NCBI GenBank assembly: GCA_002421565.1
Contig: DIKC01000072.1
Location: 1,547-7,382 of the forward strand
Reading direction: 5' to 3'
DNA length: 5,836 nt
Source: Desulfobulbaceae bacterium UBA5628
Lineage (GTDB): Bacteria > Desulfobacterota > Desulfobulbia > Desulfobulbales > Desulfurivibrionaceae
The translations under genes were made by a program, and so were the position numbers. Each line of letters begins with the position of its first letter. The first letter of the stretch is position 1. A model generated the notes under the pieces. That model was given only the letters and a program-made list of their open reading frames with translations. It was not told where the DNA came from and searched no databases. Positions 1 through 5,836 of this stretch are shown here, in pieces.

Positions 1-545
1 ACCGGGTCGAGCTTGCCCTGGCGGGCCACGTCGGTGAGGTTGCGGGCGTATTTTTCGAGGGCCTGGTATTTTTGCTCCGGGTTGGGGTCGGTGACCCGTT
101 GGCTGCCCCGCACCGCGGTCAGCCCCTTGAGCAGGGCCTCGCGGTTGACCCCGTGCTTGATCAGGGCCTTGGCTGCGGCCGCGTCCTTGTCGTCGAGCAG
201 GGCCAGCACCAAGTGTTCCTGGCTGACGTATTCGTCCTGCATCCCGGCCGCGACCTTGAAGGCGCGGTCGAGAAGGCGGCGGAAGGAGGGGGAGGCATAG
301 ACCTGACCCGCCCCGGCCCCGCTCACCTGCGGCACTCTGCCCAGCAGGATTTCCATTTCGGCGGCCAGGGTTTCGCGGCTGACCCCCATTTTCTGGAGTA
401 CTGGGGCCATTACCCCATCGGGCTGGTCGAGGAGGACTTTCAGCAGATGTTCGGGCTGGATTTCCTGATGCTGGCGGCTCTCCGCCAGGCTCTGGGCGGC
501 CTGCACCGCCTCCTGGGATTTCTGGGTGAATTTATCGAATTGCAT
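1..545 (-). CDS. clpB: ATP-dependent disaggregase ClpB, N-terminal part (truncated by window edge)
   Basis: ClpB is a cytosolic hexameric AAA+ disaggregase that works with DnaK to rescue aggregated proteins after heat or other stress. The 181 codons visible begin MQFDKFTQKSQEAVQAAQ, a typical ClpB start, and cover the double Clp-N repeat (about residues 1-145; repeat halves near EIQPEHLLKVLL and YVSQEHLVLALL, residues 28-39 and 106-117). They then reach the linker into the first nucleotide-binding domain, with the hallmark VRGSQRVTDPNPEQKY (145-160) and LEKYARNLTDVARQGKLDP (163-181). The first Walker A motif and everything after it, about 680 residues in a normal ClpB, lie outside the window. 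The start at 545 is supported by AGGAGG at 553-558 with a 7-nt spacer. ClpC/ClpA are less likely because the GSQRVTDPNPE linker is ClpB-like. Function is known from the family; identity is read directly from sequence. Confidence 0.97.
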   Translation of the reverse strand, partial: MQFDKFTQKSQEAVQAAQSLAESRQHQEIQPEHLLKVLLDQPDGVMAPVLQKMGVSRETLAAEMEILLGRVPQVSGAGAGQVYASPSFRRLLDRAFKVAAGMQDEYVSQEHLVLALLDDKDAAAAKALIKHGVNREALLKGLTAVRGSQRVTDPNPEQKYQALEKYARNLTDVARQGKLDP

Positions 546-620
546 TTCGCATCCTCCTGGCGCCTGATTGGTCAAGCAAGTGCTTTTCCGGCCGTGCTAA
601 CGGGCCGAACAACATGACAA

Positions 621-649
621 AAAGTAAGGATGGGGCCGGAAGATGTCAA
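621..649 (-). promoter_or_regulatory. Candidate clpB promoter
   Basis: Reading the minus strand, a perfect -35 box TTGACA (649-644) is followed after 17 nt by TACTTT (626-621), which matches only 3 of 6 positions of the -10 consensus. A CCCCAT element (635-630), the hallmark of sigma-32 -10 boxes, sits between them, but only 8 nt from TTGACA, too close for a standard heat-shock promoter. The site lies about 75 nt upstream of the clpB ATG. That clpB has its own promoter here is inferred from position; which sigma factor reads it is open. Confidence 0.45.
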
Positions 650-660
650 CCAAAGGAGGG

Positions 661-692
661 GGAGATGTCGGCAATCCTTTGCCGACATCTCC
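661..692. repeat. Perfect 12-bp inverted repeat between the cyclase gene and clpB
   Basis: GGAGATGTCGGC (661-672) and its exact reverse complement (681-692) flank an 8-nt loop. In RNA this would form a stable GC-rich hairpin, placed 45 nt beyond the stop codon of the cyclase gene and just upstream of the clpB -35 box. Neither strand has a U-tract after the stem (minus strand continues CCCTCC, plus strand TTGGGG), so it is not a canonical intrinsic terminator. It may stabilise the 3' end of the cyclase mRNA, assist Rho-dependent termination, or be an operator for clpB. The AGATGTC core recurs at 641-647. Confidence 0.75.
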
Positions 693-737
693 TTGGGGTG
701 GGGAGGTTGGGGTGAGAGAGGGTGGTGCGGAGAGAGC
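693..737 (-). other. C-rich, G-poor 3' region, Rho-site-like; G-quadruplex motif on plus strand
   Basis: Immediately after the cyclase stop codon the minus-strand transcript would run through about 45 nt of almost pure C/A/U with few G, the composition preferred by Rho loading (rut) sites, ending at the inverted repeat. The complementary plus strand contains four G-runs (GGGG 695-698, GGGG 700-703, GGGG 709-712, GGG 720-722) with loops of 1, 5 and 7 nt, satisfying the usual G3+N1-7 quadruplex pattern. Composition and G-runs are read directly; a role in termination is inference. Confidence 0.45.
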
Positions 738-1793
738 TTAGCGTTTTTTGTCGAGGCAGACCCAGGAGGTGCCGCGGGCCTTGGCCCGGTAAAGGGCTTC
801 GTCGGCCCGTTGCAGCCATTCTTCCGTTTCCAGGCCGGGGCGCCACTGGGACAGGCCGATGCTGATGCCCAGCCGGCCGTGATCGCTGTTGCCGACAGGC
901 AGGGCCGCCACTGCTTGGCAGATACGTTTGGCCAGTATCTTGGCCGCCGCCAGATCGCTGTCCGGTAGAAGCAGGATGAATTCGTCGCCGCCCATCCGCA
1001 CCAGCAGGTCGCTGTTGCGAACCATCGCGGAGAGGGTGGCGGCAACCCGGCGCAGGGCCTGATCGCCTTCGGCATGGCCGTAGGTGTCGTTGAGTTGCTT
1101 GAAGCCGTCCAGATCCATGCTGGCCAGGGTCAGGGGATGATGATAGCGGGCGGCCCGGTCGAGCAGGGCCGGCAGCCGTTCGTCAAGAATCCGACGGTTG
1201 GCCAAGCCGGTGAGGGAATCATGACGGGCCAGCTCGAATAATTTTTCATATTCCAGGGCGCGTTGCAGGGGATCAACCAGGATATTGGCCGCCTTGCCGA
1301 GAATATCCACCCCGGCGGAATCGATATGGCGGTTGCGGCGCAACACCAGCAGCAGGCCGCTTTCCTGGTCGAAATCCAGCCGCCAGCGGCAGCCGTAAAA
1401 TTCGCCCTGCCATTGACAGGGGGCGTTTTCTTCCAGCAAGGGCGCGTCCAGCAGCCGTTTGCCGGCCCGGATGATCCGCCGTCGCTGGGGGCCGTGGCAT
1501 GAGCATTGAAGATGCTCGCGGCTCAGGTCATGGTTGCGGAAGGCTACTAGATCGTGGGCCACCTGGGGCATCAGCCAGACCGAAAAGGCGTCGATCATGC
1601 CGGGCAGATCATTGGCCCCTGCCAGTCGCGCCTGGAGCCGGTTTACCGTGGCCAGCCATTCGGTCTGGCGGCGGTAATGGTCAAGCTGTACCAGCAGGCT
1701 GCCGACGCTGGGGCTGGCCGGGGCGGAAGATAGCGGCGCGACCGGCTCCCGGCTGAAGGTGGTGTTTTCGGTAATGGCGGTGGCAACATTCAT
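738..1793 (-). CDS. Diguanylate cyclase with N-terminal putative GAF-like sensory region
   Basis: This 351-residue protein should make cyclic di-GMP from two GTP, the second messenger controlling motility, adhesion and biofilm. The C-terminal GGDEF domain (about 184-348) is complete: HDSLTGLANRR (191-201), metal aspartate D227 in MDLDGFKQLND, catalytic MGGDEF (267-272), and SIGLSQW/ADEALYRAK near the end. An I-site RNSD (259-262) lies exactly five residues before GGDEF, so product inhibition is expected. There is no EAL domain. Residues about 31-183 form a region with no motif I can name, possibly a divergent GAF-type sensor, containing cysteines 97, 99, 126 and 135. No membrane helix is visible, so it is probably cytosolic. 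The start at 1793 is chosen over an upstream in-frame codon at 1904 because AGGAG (1801-1805, spacer 7) precedes it, and because the longer start would lie upstream of the likely promoter. Ligand or signal is unknown. Confidence 0.93.
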   Translation of the reverse strand: MNVATAITENTTFSREPVAPLSSAPASPSVGSLLVQLDHYRRQTEWLATVNRLQARLAGANDLPGMIDAFSVWLMPQVAHDLVAFRNHDLSREHLQCSCHGPQRRRIIRAGKRLLDAPLLEENAPCQWQGEFYGCRWRLDFDQESGLLLVLRRNRHIDSAGVDILGKAANILVDPLQRALEYEKLFELARHDSLTGLANRRILDERLPALLDRAARYHHPLTLASMDLDGFKQLNDTYGHAEGDQALRRVAATLSAMVRNSDLLVRMGGDEFILLLPDSDLAAAKILAKRICQAVAALPVGNSDHGRLGISIGLSQWRPGLETEEWLQRADEALYRAKARGTSWVCLDKKR

Positions 1794-1839
1794 CAGACTT
1801 CTCCTGCGTCTGCAATTGTAATCGTTGCCTGTTTTTATA

Positions 1840-1855
1840 TGCCATTTTCGTGCCA
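1840..1855 (-). promoter_or_regulatory. Candidate sigma-54 promoter of the diguanylate cyclase gene
   Basis: On the minus strand TGGCACG (1855-1849), four A residues, then TGGCA (1844-1840) match the -24/-12 consensus TGGCACG-N4-TTGCW with one mismatch, and the GG and GC pairs are spaced exactly 12 nt apart. Transcription would start near 1829, leaving a 36-nt leader with the ribosome-binding site. A TATAAA sequence immediately downstream-overlapping (1842-1837) could alternatively serve as a sigma-70 -10 box, but there is only a poor -35 partner. Confidence 0.6.
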
Positions 1856-1904
1856 GTGTGGGCGGGAGGCCGCTTGTGTCTTCGGTTTTCTGCCGTGTGC
1901 TCAA

Positions 1905-1919
1905 TGTAACATGCTGTAA
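1905..1919. repeat. Two TGTAA boxes one helical turn apart upstream of the sigma-54 site
   Basis: TGTAA occurs at 1905-1909 and again at 1915-1919 (10-bp period) in an AT-rich patch within otherwise GC-rich DNA. Relative to the predicted start point near 1829 this is about -76 to -90, a range where enhancer-binding activators of sigma-54 promoters often bind. Binding is speculative; only the repeat and its position are seen. The remaining non-coding DNA from 1920 to 2025 is GC-rich and shows nothing else I can name. Confidence 0.25.
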
Positions 1920-2025
1920 TCAAATGATAAAAAACAGGCAGGGAGTGGTCGGTGGCCGGTGGGGGCGGCGTGGCAGGGCGGTCGGCAACAGCGGCATGCC
2001 CGGCAAAATCCGCCGCCTGGTGGGG

Positions 2026-2049
2026 AAAAAAATGCCGCTTGGGGCGGCA
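2026..2049 (-). terminator. Intrinsic terminator of the zinc-ribbon gene
   Basis: On the minus strand TGCCGC (2049-2044), a CCCAA loop and GCGGCA (2038-2033) form a 6-bp stem followed immediately by seven T residues (2032-2026). It begins 27 nt after the stop codon of the zinc-ribbon gene. The stem is short but GC-rich with a full U-tract, so factor-independent termination is likely, separating this gene from the downstream cyclase gene. Confidence 0.8.
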
Positions 2050-2075
2050 AAGGGGCTATGGCAATGGGGGATGGC

Positions 2076-2288
2076 TTATTCCAGCCAGTAACGACGTTCG
2101 CGGAGAAATTCCGTGGTGGTCAAAGCGATTCCCGCCACCAGGACGGCGGTAACGGCGACTGCCGGCAGCCATCGCCAAGGGCGGCAGGAAGCAGCGGGCA
2201 GAGGGGGAAGGTCGCGGTGGCACCAGCGGCAGACCACGGCCAGGCGCTGGATTTTTTCCCGACAATATGGACAGATTCGCACGGCCAT
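2076..2288 (-). CDS. Small zinc-ribbon protein with one membrane helix, function unknown
   Basis: This 70-residue product begins MAVRICPYCREKIQRLAVVC and carries two CxxC knuckles (C6/C9 and C20/C23, separated by ten residues), the pattern of a zinc ribbon. A proline-rich linker follows, then one hydrophobic helix (about 41-58) and a charged C-terminal tail (EFLRERRYWLE). Similar 'CPYC..CRWCHRDL' ribbons are found on many small bacterial membrane proteins without a defined role. The basic N-terminal side suggests that the ribbon faces the cytoplasm. Coding potential is supported by the paired cysteines, by the intrinsic terminator behind it and by a promoter in front. No good ribosome-binding site precedes the ATG at 2288. 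An in-frame TTG at 2324 would add 12 residues but lies in the -35 box. It is transcribed divergently from hemL. No specific function can be assigned. Confidence 0.75.
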   Translation of the reverse strand: MAVRICPYCREKIQRLAVVCRWCHRDLPPLPAASCRPWRWLPAVAVTAVLVAGIALTTTEFLRERRYWLE

Positions 2289-2294
2289 GAGCCC

Positions 2295-2324
2295 ACTGTA
2301 AACGTCATGATCGATTATTGTCAA
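2295..2324 (-). promoter_or_regulatory. Candidate sigma-70 promoter of the zinc-ribbon gene
   Basis: On the minus strand TTGACA (2324-2319) is followed after 18 nt by TACAGT (2300-2295, 4 of 6 matches). The start point predicted about 7 nt downstream falls on or next to the ATG at 2288, so the mRNA would have almost no leader. This fits the absence of a Shine-Dalgarno sequence. The -35 match is exact, the -10 only moderate. Confidence 0.5.
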
Positions 2325-2362
2325 GGGCCGGAAAGCTGATATCCCGTTGTAAGGCTTGTGTT

Positions 2363-2391
2363 TTGACAGGGACGCTCCCCCATGCTATAGT
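2363..2391 (+). promoter_or_regulatory. Strong sigma-70 promoter of hemL and the downstream Fo genes
   Basis: Perfect -35 TTGACA (2363-2368), optimal 17-nt spacer and -10 TATAGT (2386-2391, 5 of 6). The start point would be near 2398, giving a leader of roughly 48 nt before hemL. The leader contains a short GGTT/AACC inverted repeat (2410-2423) that is too weak to call a regulatory structure. The -35 boxes of this and the divergent promoter lie 38 bp apart. Confidence 0.85.
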
Positions 2392-2445
2392 GCGCCGGCT
2401 TTGTGCGGCGGTTGATTTTAACCAATAAATAACGAGGATGACGAG

Positions 2446-3744
2446 ATGATGGTTACACGTTCCCAGGAGCTTTTTGCCCAGGCCCAGCGTTATATTCCCG
2501 GCGGGGTGAACAGCCCGGTGCGGGCTTGCAAGTCGGTGGGCTGCGACCCGATTTTTATCGAAAAGGCGGACGGAGCCTGGGTTTATGATGTGGACGGCAA
2601 TGCCTATCTGGATTTTGTCGGCTCCTGGGGGCCGATGATTCTGGGCCACAATCATCCGGCGGTGGCGGCGGCGATCCGGGAGGCCCTGGCCTTTGGCGCC
2701 AGTTTCGGAGCCCCGACCCCCAAGGAGATCGAGCTGGCCCAACAGGTTACCACCGCTTTGCCCTCGGTGGAGCAGGTGCGCTTTGTCAGCTCCGGCACCG
2801 AGGCGACCATGAGCGCCATTCGTCTGGCCCGTGGTTACACCGGCCGCAAGGTGGTGGTCAAGTTTGACGGCTGTTATCACGGTCATGCCGACAGCTTCCT
2901 GGTCAAGGCCGGCTCCGGGGTGATTACCCTGGGGATTCCCGGCAGTCCGGGGGTGCCGGACGAGATCGTCAAGAATACCGTTTCCATTCCTTATAATGAT
3001 CTCCCGACCCTGGAAAAAACCCTGCGCGACCCCGATCTGGCCATTGCCTGCGTGATCGTCGAGCCGGTGGCCGGCAATATGGGGGTGGTGGCGCCGGCCC
3101 CGAATTTCCTGACCCGCTTGCGGGAATTGACCGCCGAGCTGGGGATTGTCCTGATTTTTGACGAGGTGATCACCGGTTTCCGCCTTTCTCGGGGCGGGGC
3201 CCAGGAATATTACGGGATCAGGCCGGATTTGACCTGTCTCGGCAAGATCATCGGCGGCGGCCTGCCGGTGGGGGCTTACGGCGGCAAAAAGGAAATCATG
3301 GCGATGATCGCGCCGGAAGGGCCGGTTTATCAGGCCGGCACCCTTTCGGGCAACCCCCTGGCAATGGCGGCCGGGATCGCCACCCTGCGAGAACTGCAGC
3401 GTCCCGGTTTATATGAAGAGTTGGAGCGCAAGGCCGCCTTTTTTGCCGACGGGCTCACCTCTTTGGCGGCCAAATATCTTCCCGGCCGCACCACCTTGAA
3501 TCGGGTCGGCTCGATGATGACCGCCTTTTTCACCCCCGGCCCGGTAACCGATTACGCCTCGGCGATCAAGGCCGATACCGCCCTCTATGCCGCCCATTAC
3601 CGGAATATGCTGGCCCAGGGGGTGTGGCTGGCGCCGGCTCAGTTTGAGGCGGCCTTTATCTCCGCCGCTCAGTCCGAAGCCGAGCTGGCGACTGCCTTGG
3701 AAAAAACTGAGGCGTCGTTCAGAAAGCTGGCCCAAGGGGTGTAA
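2446..3744 (+). CDS. hemL: Glutamate-1-semialdehyde 2,1-aminomutase
   Basis: HemL converts glutamate-1-semialdehyde to 5-aminolevulinate, the last step of the C5 route that feeds heme, siroheme and cobalamin synthesis in the cytosol. It is a PLP enzyme of aminotransferase class III. The 432-residue length is normal. Seen in sequence are the N-terminal [14 protein letters not shown] (15-27), [10 protein letters not shown] (115-124, phosphate loop of PLP), YHGHAD (144-149), the PLP-contacting FDEVITGFR (238-246), and Schiff-base lysine K267 in [30 protein letters not shown] (298-310) is also present. All expected residues are intact. Two adjacent ATGs occur; AGGA at 2435-2438 is 7 nt before the first (2446) and 10 nt before the second, so the first is preferred. 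No terminator follows, so cotranscription with the Fo genes is likely. Confidence 0.97.
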   Translation: MMVTRSQELFAQAQRYIPGGVNSPVRACKSVGCDPIFIEKADGAWVYDVDGNAYLDFVGSWGPMILGHNHPAVAAAIREALAFGASFGAPTPKEIELAQQVTTALPSVEQVRFVSSGTEATMSAIRLARGYTGRKVVVKFDGCYHGHADSFLVKAGSGVITLGIPGSPGVPDEIVKNTVSIPYNDLPTLEKTLRDPDLAIACVIVEPVAGNMGVVAPAPNFLTRLRELTAELGIVLIFDEVITGFRLSRGGAQEYYGIRPDLTCLGKIIGGGLPVGAYGGKKEIMAMIAPEGPVYQAGTLSGNPLAMAAGIATLRELQRPGLYEELERKAAFFADGLTSLAAKYLPGRTTLNRVGSMMTAFFTPGPVTDYASAIKADTALYAAHYRNMLAQGVWLAPAQFEAAFISAAQSEAELATALEKTEASFRKLAQGV

Positions 3745-3769
3745 AAACCGTTGACTTTGAGGGGGTGCC

Positions 3770-3820
3770 ATGATACGAAACGGAACGATTCTGCGGACGG
3801 CCACGGGCCTTCATGTCTGA
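3770..3820 (+). CDS. Possible 16-residue leader ORF overlapping the atpZ start
   Basis: An ATG at 3770 is preceded by a strong GAGGGGG ribosome-binding site (3759-3765) and opens a 16-codon frame (MIRNGTILRTATGLHV) that stops at 3818-3820, 8 nt inside atpZ in another frame. The atpZ ATG itself has no Shine-Dalgarno sequence. Such an arrangement could couple translation of atpZ to this mini-ORF. The peptide has no recognisable feature, and the same bases can be read as a weak promoter (TTGACT 3751-3756, TACGAA 3774-3779, 17-nt spacer), so this is a tentative call. Confidence 0.3.
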   Translation: MIRNGTILRTATGLHV

Positions 3821-4037
3821 ATCGCGCAAGGAAATAATGAAAATGCTGGCCGATTTCAGCACCATCGGGATGACGGTGGCCTTCTCCATCTTCATCGGGG
3901 TGGGCATCGGTTATCTTCTGGATCACAAGGTTTTCGGCGGTCGAACCGCGCCCTGGTTGACCCTGATTTTCCTCGGACTCGGGGTGGCGGCGGCCTTTAA
4001 AAATCTTTATATGATGGCCCGCCGCAAGGATCTTTAA
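3813..4037 (+). CDS. atpZ: AtpZ/AtpI-family small membrane protein (ATPase_gene1)
   Basis: This 74-residue protein has two hydrophobic helices (about 16-36 and 46-63) joined by a short loop, with the family-typical order STIGMTVAFSIFIGVGIGYLLD (16-37), an APWLTLIF stretch (46-53) starting the second helix, and FKNLYMMARRKD at the end. Members of this family are encoded first in ATP synthase operons. They are reported to form, with AtpI, a membrane complex linked to Mg2+/Ca2+ uptake or to assembly of the synthase. The start at 3813 has no Shine-Dalgarno site and overlaps a mini-ORF. An internal ATG at 3837, with AAGGA at 3828-3832, would give 66 residues and remains possible, as it keeps both helices. 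The stop is 1 nt before atpI. The name AtpZ is a family assignment, not proven function. Confidence 0.85.
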   Translation: MSESRKEIMKMLADFSTIGMTVAFSIFIGVGIGYLLDHKVFGGRTAPWLTLIFLGLGVAAAFKNLYMMARRKDL

Positions 4038-4038
4038 G

Positions 4039-4434
4039 ATGGCGGCGGAACAACTTTCCCTGGGCCGCATTCAGCTTTGGAGCTGGCTTCTGCTGTTGGG
4101 CCTTGCCGGCGCAGGCTGGTGGTTGTACTCGTTGCTGATGGCCCGTTCAGTGCTGATCGGGGGGATGATCGCCGGGGTGAGCTTTCTGCTCCTTAAACGC
4201 GATCTCACCAACTTACTGAATCGGGGGCCGCTGGCAGCGGTCAAGGTTCGTTTTTTTATTAAGTATTATGCCCGGCTGGCCTTGGTAGGCTGCCTGCTTT
4301 TTGTCTTGGTGAAGTACCGGGCGGTGGATGTGGTCGGTTTGCTGGTGGGGCTTTCCACGGTGCTGGCCAGTATCGTGATCAACACCGCCGTTGCGGTTAA
4401 AAAAACGTATTTTTGCAAATCTCAAAAGGTTTAG
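4039..4434 (+). CDS. atpI: ATP synthase protein I (AtpI)
   Basis: A 131-residue membrane protein with four predicted helices (about 13-32, 36-53, 76-92 and 97-118), matching the ATP-synt_I family in size and topology. AtpI is not part of the finished enzyme; in studied bacteria it assists c-ring assembly or stability. Its place between atpZ and atpB is the classical one. Sequence in this family is poorly conserved, so position and topology carry most of the weight. AAGGA (4026-4030) inside the end of atpZ lies 8 nt before the ATG, indicating tight coupling. The C-terminus is basic and includes an A7 run at the VKK codons; no frameshift is needed. Confidence 0.88.
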   Translation: MAAEQLSLGRIQLWSWLLLLGLAGAGWWLYSLLMARSVLIGGMIAGVSFLLLKRDLTNLLNRGPLAAVKVRFFIKYYARLALVGCLLFVLVKYRAVDVVGLLVGLSTVLASIVINTAVAVKKTYFCKSQKV

Positions 4435-4452
4435 GGAGGGACGGAAGGGACC

Positions 4453-5578
<1,126 letters not shown>

Positions 5579-5621
5579 GCGCAAACACTCATCAGCACCG
5601 CCGTTGTTTTTGTTTTATCCC

Positions 5622-5662
5622 GGTAAAGCCGTGGGGAGTTATTCCCGCGGCTTTACCTTTTT
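5622..5662 (+). terminator. Intrinsic terminator after atpE
   Basis: GGTAAAGCCG (5622-5631) pairs perfectly with CGGCTTTACC (5648-5657). Six further inner pairs, two of them G-U, close on a GTTA loop (5638-5641), followed by TTTTT (5658-5662). This long stem plus U-tract is a strong factor-independent terminator 43 nt beyond the atpE stop. It ends only 12 nt before the rimO ATG, and its U-tract touches the rimO ribosome-binding site. Confidence 0.92.
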
Positions 5663-5674
5663 GAGGTTGGGGCC

Positions 5675-5836
5675 ATGAAAAGTGTCCATCTTATCAGTCT
5701 TGGTTGTCCCAAGAACATGGTCGATTCGGAGGTCATGCTGGGGCTGCTGCTGGCTGCCGGTTATCAGCCGGTGGCGGAGCCGGCGGCGGCCGAACTGCTG
5801 TTGGTCAATACCTGCGGCTTTATTCAATCCGCGGTG
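5675..5836 (+). CDS. rimO: Ribosomal protein S12 methylthiotransferase RimO, N-terminal part (truncated by window edge)
   Basis: RimO is a radical-SAM enzyme with two 4Fe-4S clusters that adds a methylthio group to an aspartate of ribosomal protein S12. Only the first 54 codons are present, all in the N-terminal UPF0004 cluster-binding domain: [16 protein letters not shown] (8-23) and [12 protein letters not shown] (42-53). They contain C11 and C47, two of the three cysteines that bind the auxiliary cluster. SLGCPKN and NTCGFI with a following serine are typical of RimO rather than its paralogue MiaB, which usually has TFGCQMN. GAGG at 5663-5666 lies 8 nt before the ATG. The radical-SAM and TRAM domains are beyond the window. 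Transcription must pass or begin inside the atpE terminator. Confidence 0.93.
   Translation, partial: MKSVHLISLGCPKNMVDSEVMLGLLLAAGYQPVAEPAAAELLLVNTCGFIQSAV

Noticed and set aside
571..600. CIRCE (HrcA) operator upstream of clpB
   Set aside because: Only one half-site-like GTGCTAA is present (594-600, plus strand); the partner arm TTAGCACTC is missing, so the characteristic inverted repeat does not exist.
72..617. 181-codon plus-strand open frame at the left edge
   Set aside because: It is antisense to clpB, whose protein is unmistakable. The frame arises from GC-rich codon bias and its translation has no family-like motif.
1794..1904. Longer N-terminus (37 extra residues) for the diguanylate cyclase
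   Set aside because: The extension runs through the likely promoter and leader, and the start at 1793 has a good AGGAG site at 7 nt.
1961..2025. GC-rich stretch with GGCATGCC palindrome and repeated GGC/GCC words
   Set aside because: The 8-bp palindrome and word repeats are expected by chance in such GC-rich sequence; no gene, long repeat or terminator can be supported there.
2305..2886. 193-codon minus-strand frame overlapping the start of hemL
   Set aside because: It is antisense to well-conserved hemL sequence and to the hemL promoter, has no ribosome-binding site, and its composition (His, Gly, Gln rich) is typical of an antisense shadow.
4398..4412. A7 run near the end of atpI as a programmed frameshift or slippage site
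   Set aside because: The zero frame (GTT AAA AAA ACG) does not form a canonical X XXY YYZ heptamer, no stimulatory structure is evident, and the normal frame ends properly before atpB.

Overview
This 5.8 kb window is GC-rich, gene-dense bacterial chromosome. It most resembles a sulfate-reducer-type deltaproteobacterium (Desulfobacterota, Desulfobulbales-like). That placement is an inference. It rests on the gene order hemL - atpZ - atpI - atpB - atpE - rimO, on an Fo gene cluster that is not followed by the F1 genes, and on an ATP synthase subunit c with an N-terminal signal peptide. No database search was possible. No mobile element, CRISPR array, tRNA or rRNA was seen.

Left part, minus strand (1-2324). 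The window opens inside clpB, of which the first 181 codons are present. Upstream of it, in the same direction, lies a complete diguanylate cyclase gene (738-1793) with an intact GGDEF active site and inhibitory I-site, and with a good match to a sigma-54 promoter. Between these two genes are a C-rich, Rho-site-like 3' region (G-quadruplex motif on the opposite strand), a perfect 12-bp inverted repeat and a candidate clpB promoter. Further upstream is a 70-residue zinc-ribbon/one-membrane-helix protein (2076-2288) with its own intrinsic terminator.

Divergent intergenic region (2289-2445). It carries two back-to-back sigma-70-type promoters: a near-consensus one facing hemL, and one facing the zinc-ribbon gene whose predicted start point falls on the ATG (possible leaderless mRNA).

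Right part, plus strand (2446-5836). hemL (glutamate-1-semialdehyde 2,1-aminomutase, tetrapyrrole synthesis) is followed without a visible terminator by atpZ, atpI, atpB and atpE, which encode the membrane Fo sector and its accessory proteins. The likely logic is a transcription unit that feeds heme/tetrapyrrole production and energy-coupling membrane machinery. An internal promoter and a very strong ribosome-binding site precede atpE, as expected for the multi-copy c subunit. A strong intrinsic terminator closes the unit only 12 nt before the start codon of rimO (ribosomal protein S12 methylthiotransferase), whose first 54 codons end the window.

Most of the window is conventional housekeeping. 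The parts that repay a second look are regulatory: the sigma-54 site on the cyclase gene, the repeated AGATGTC boxes at clpB, the possible leaderless zinc-ribbon transcript, the mini-ORF overlapping the atpZ start, and the terminator abutting rimO.
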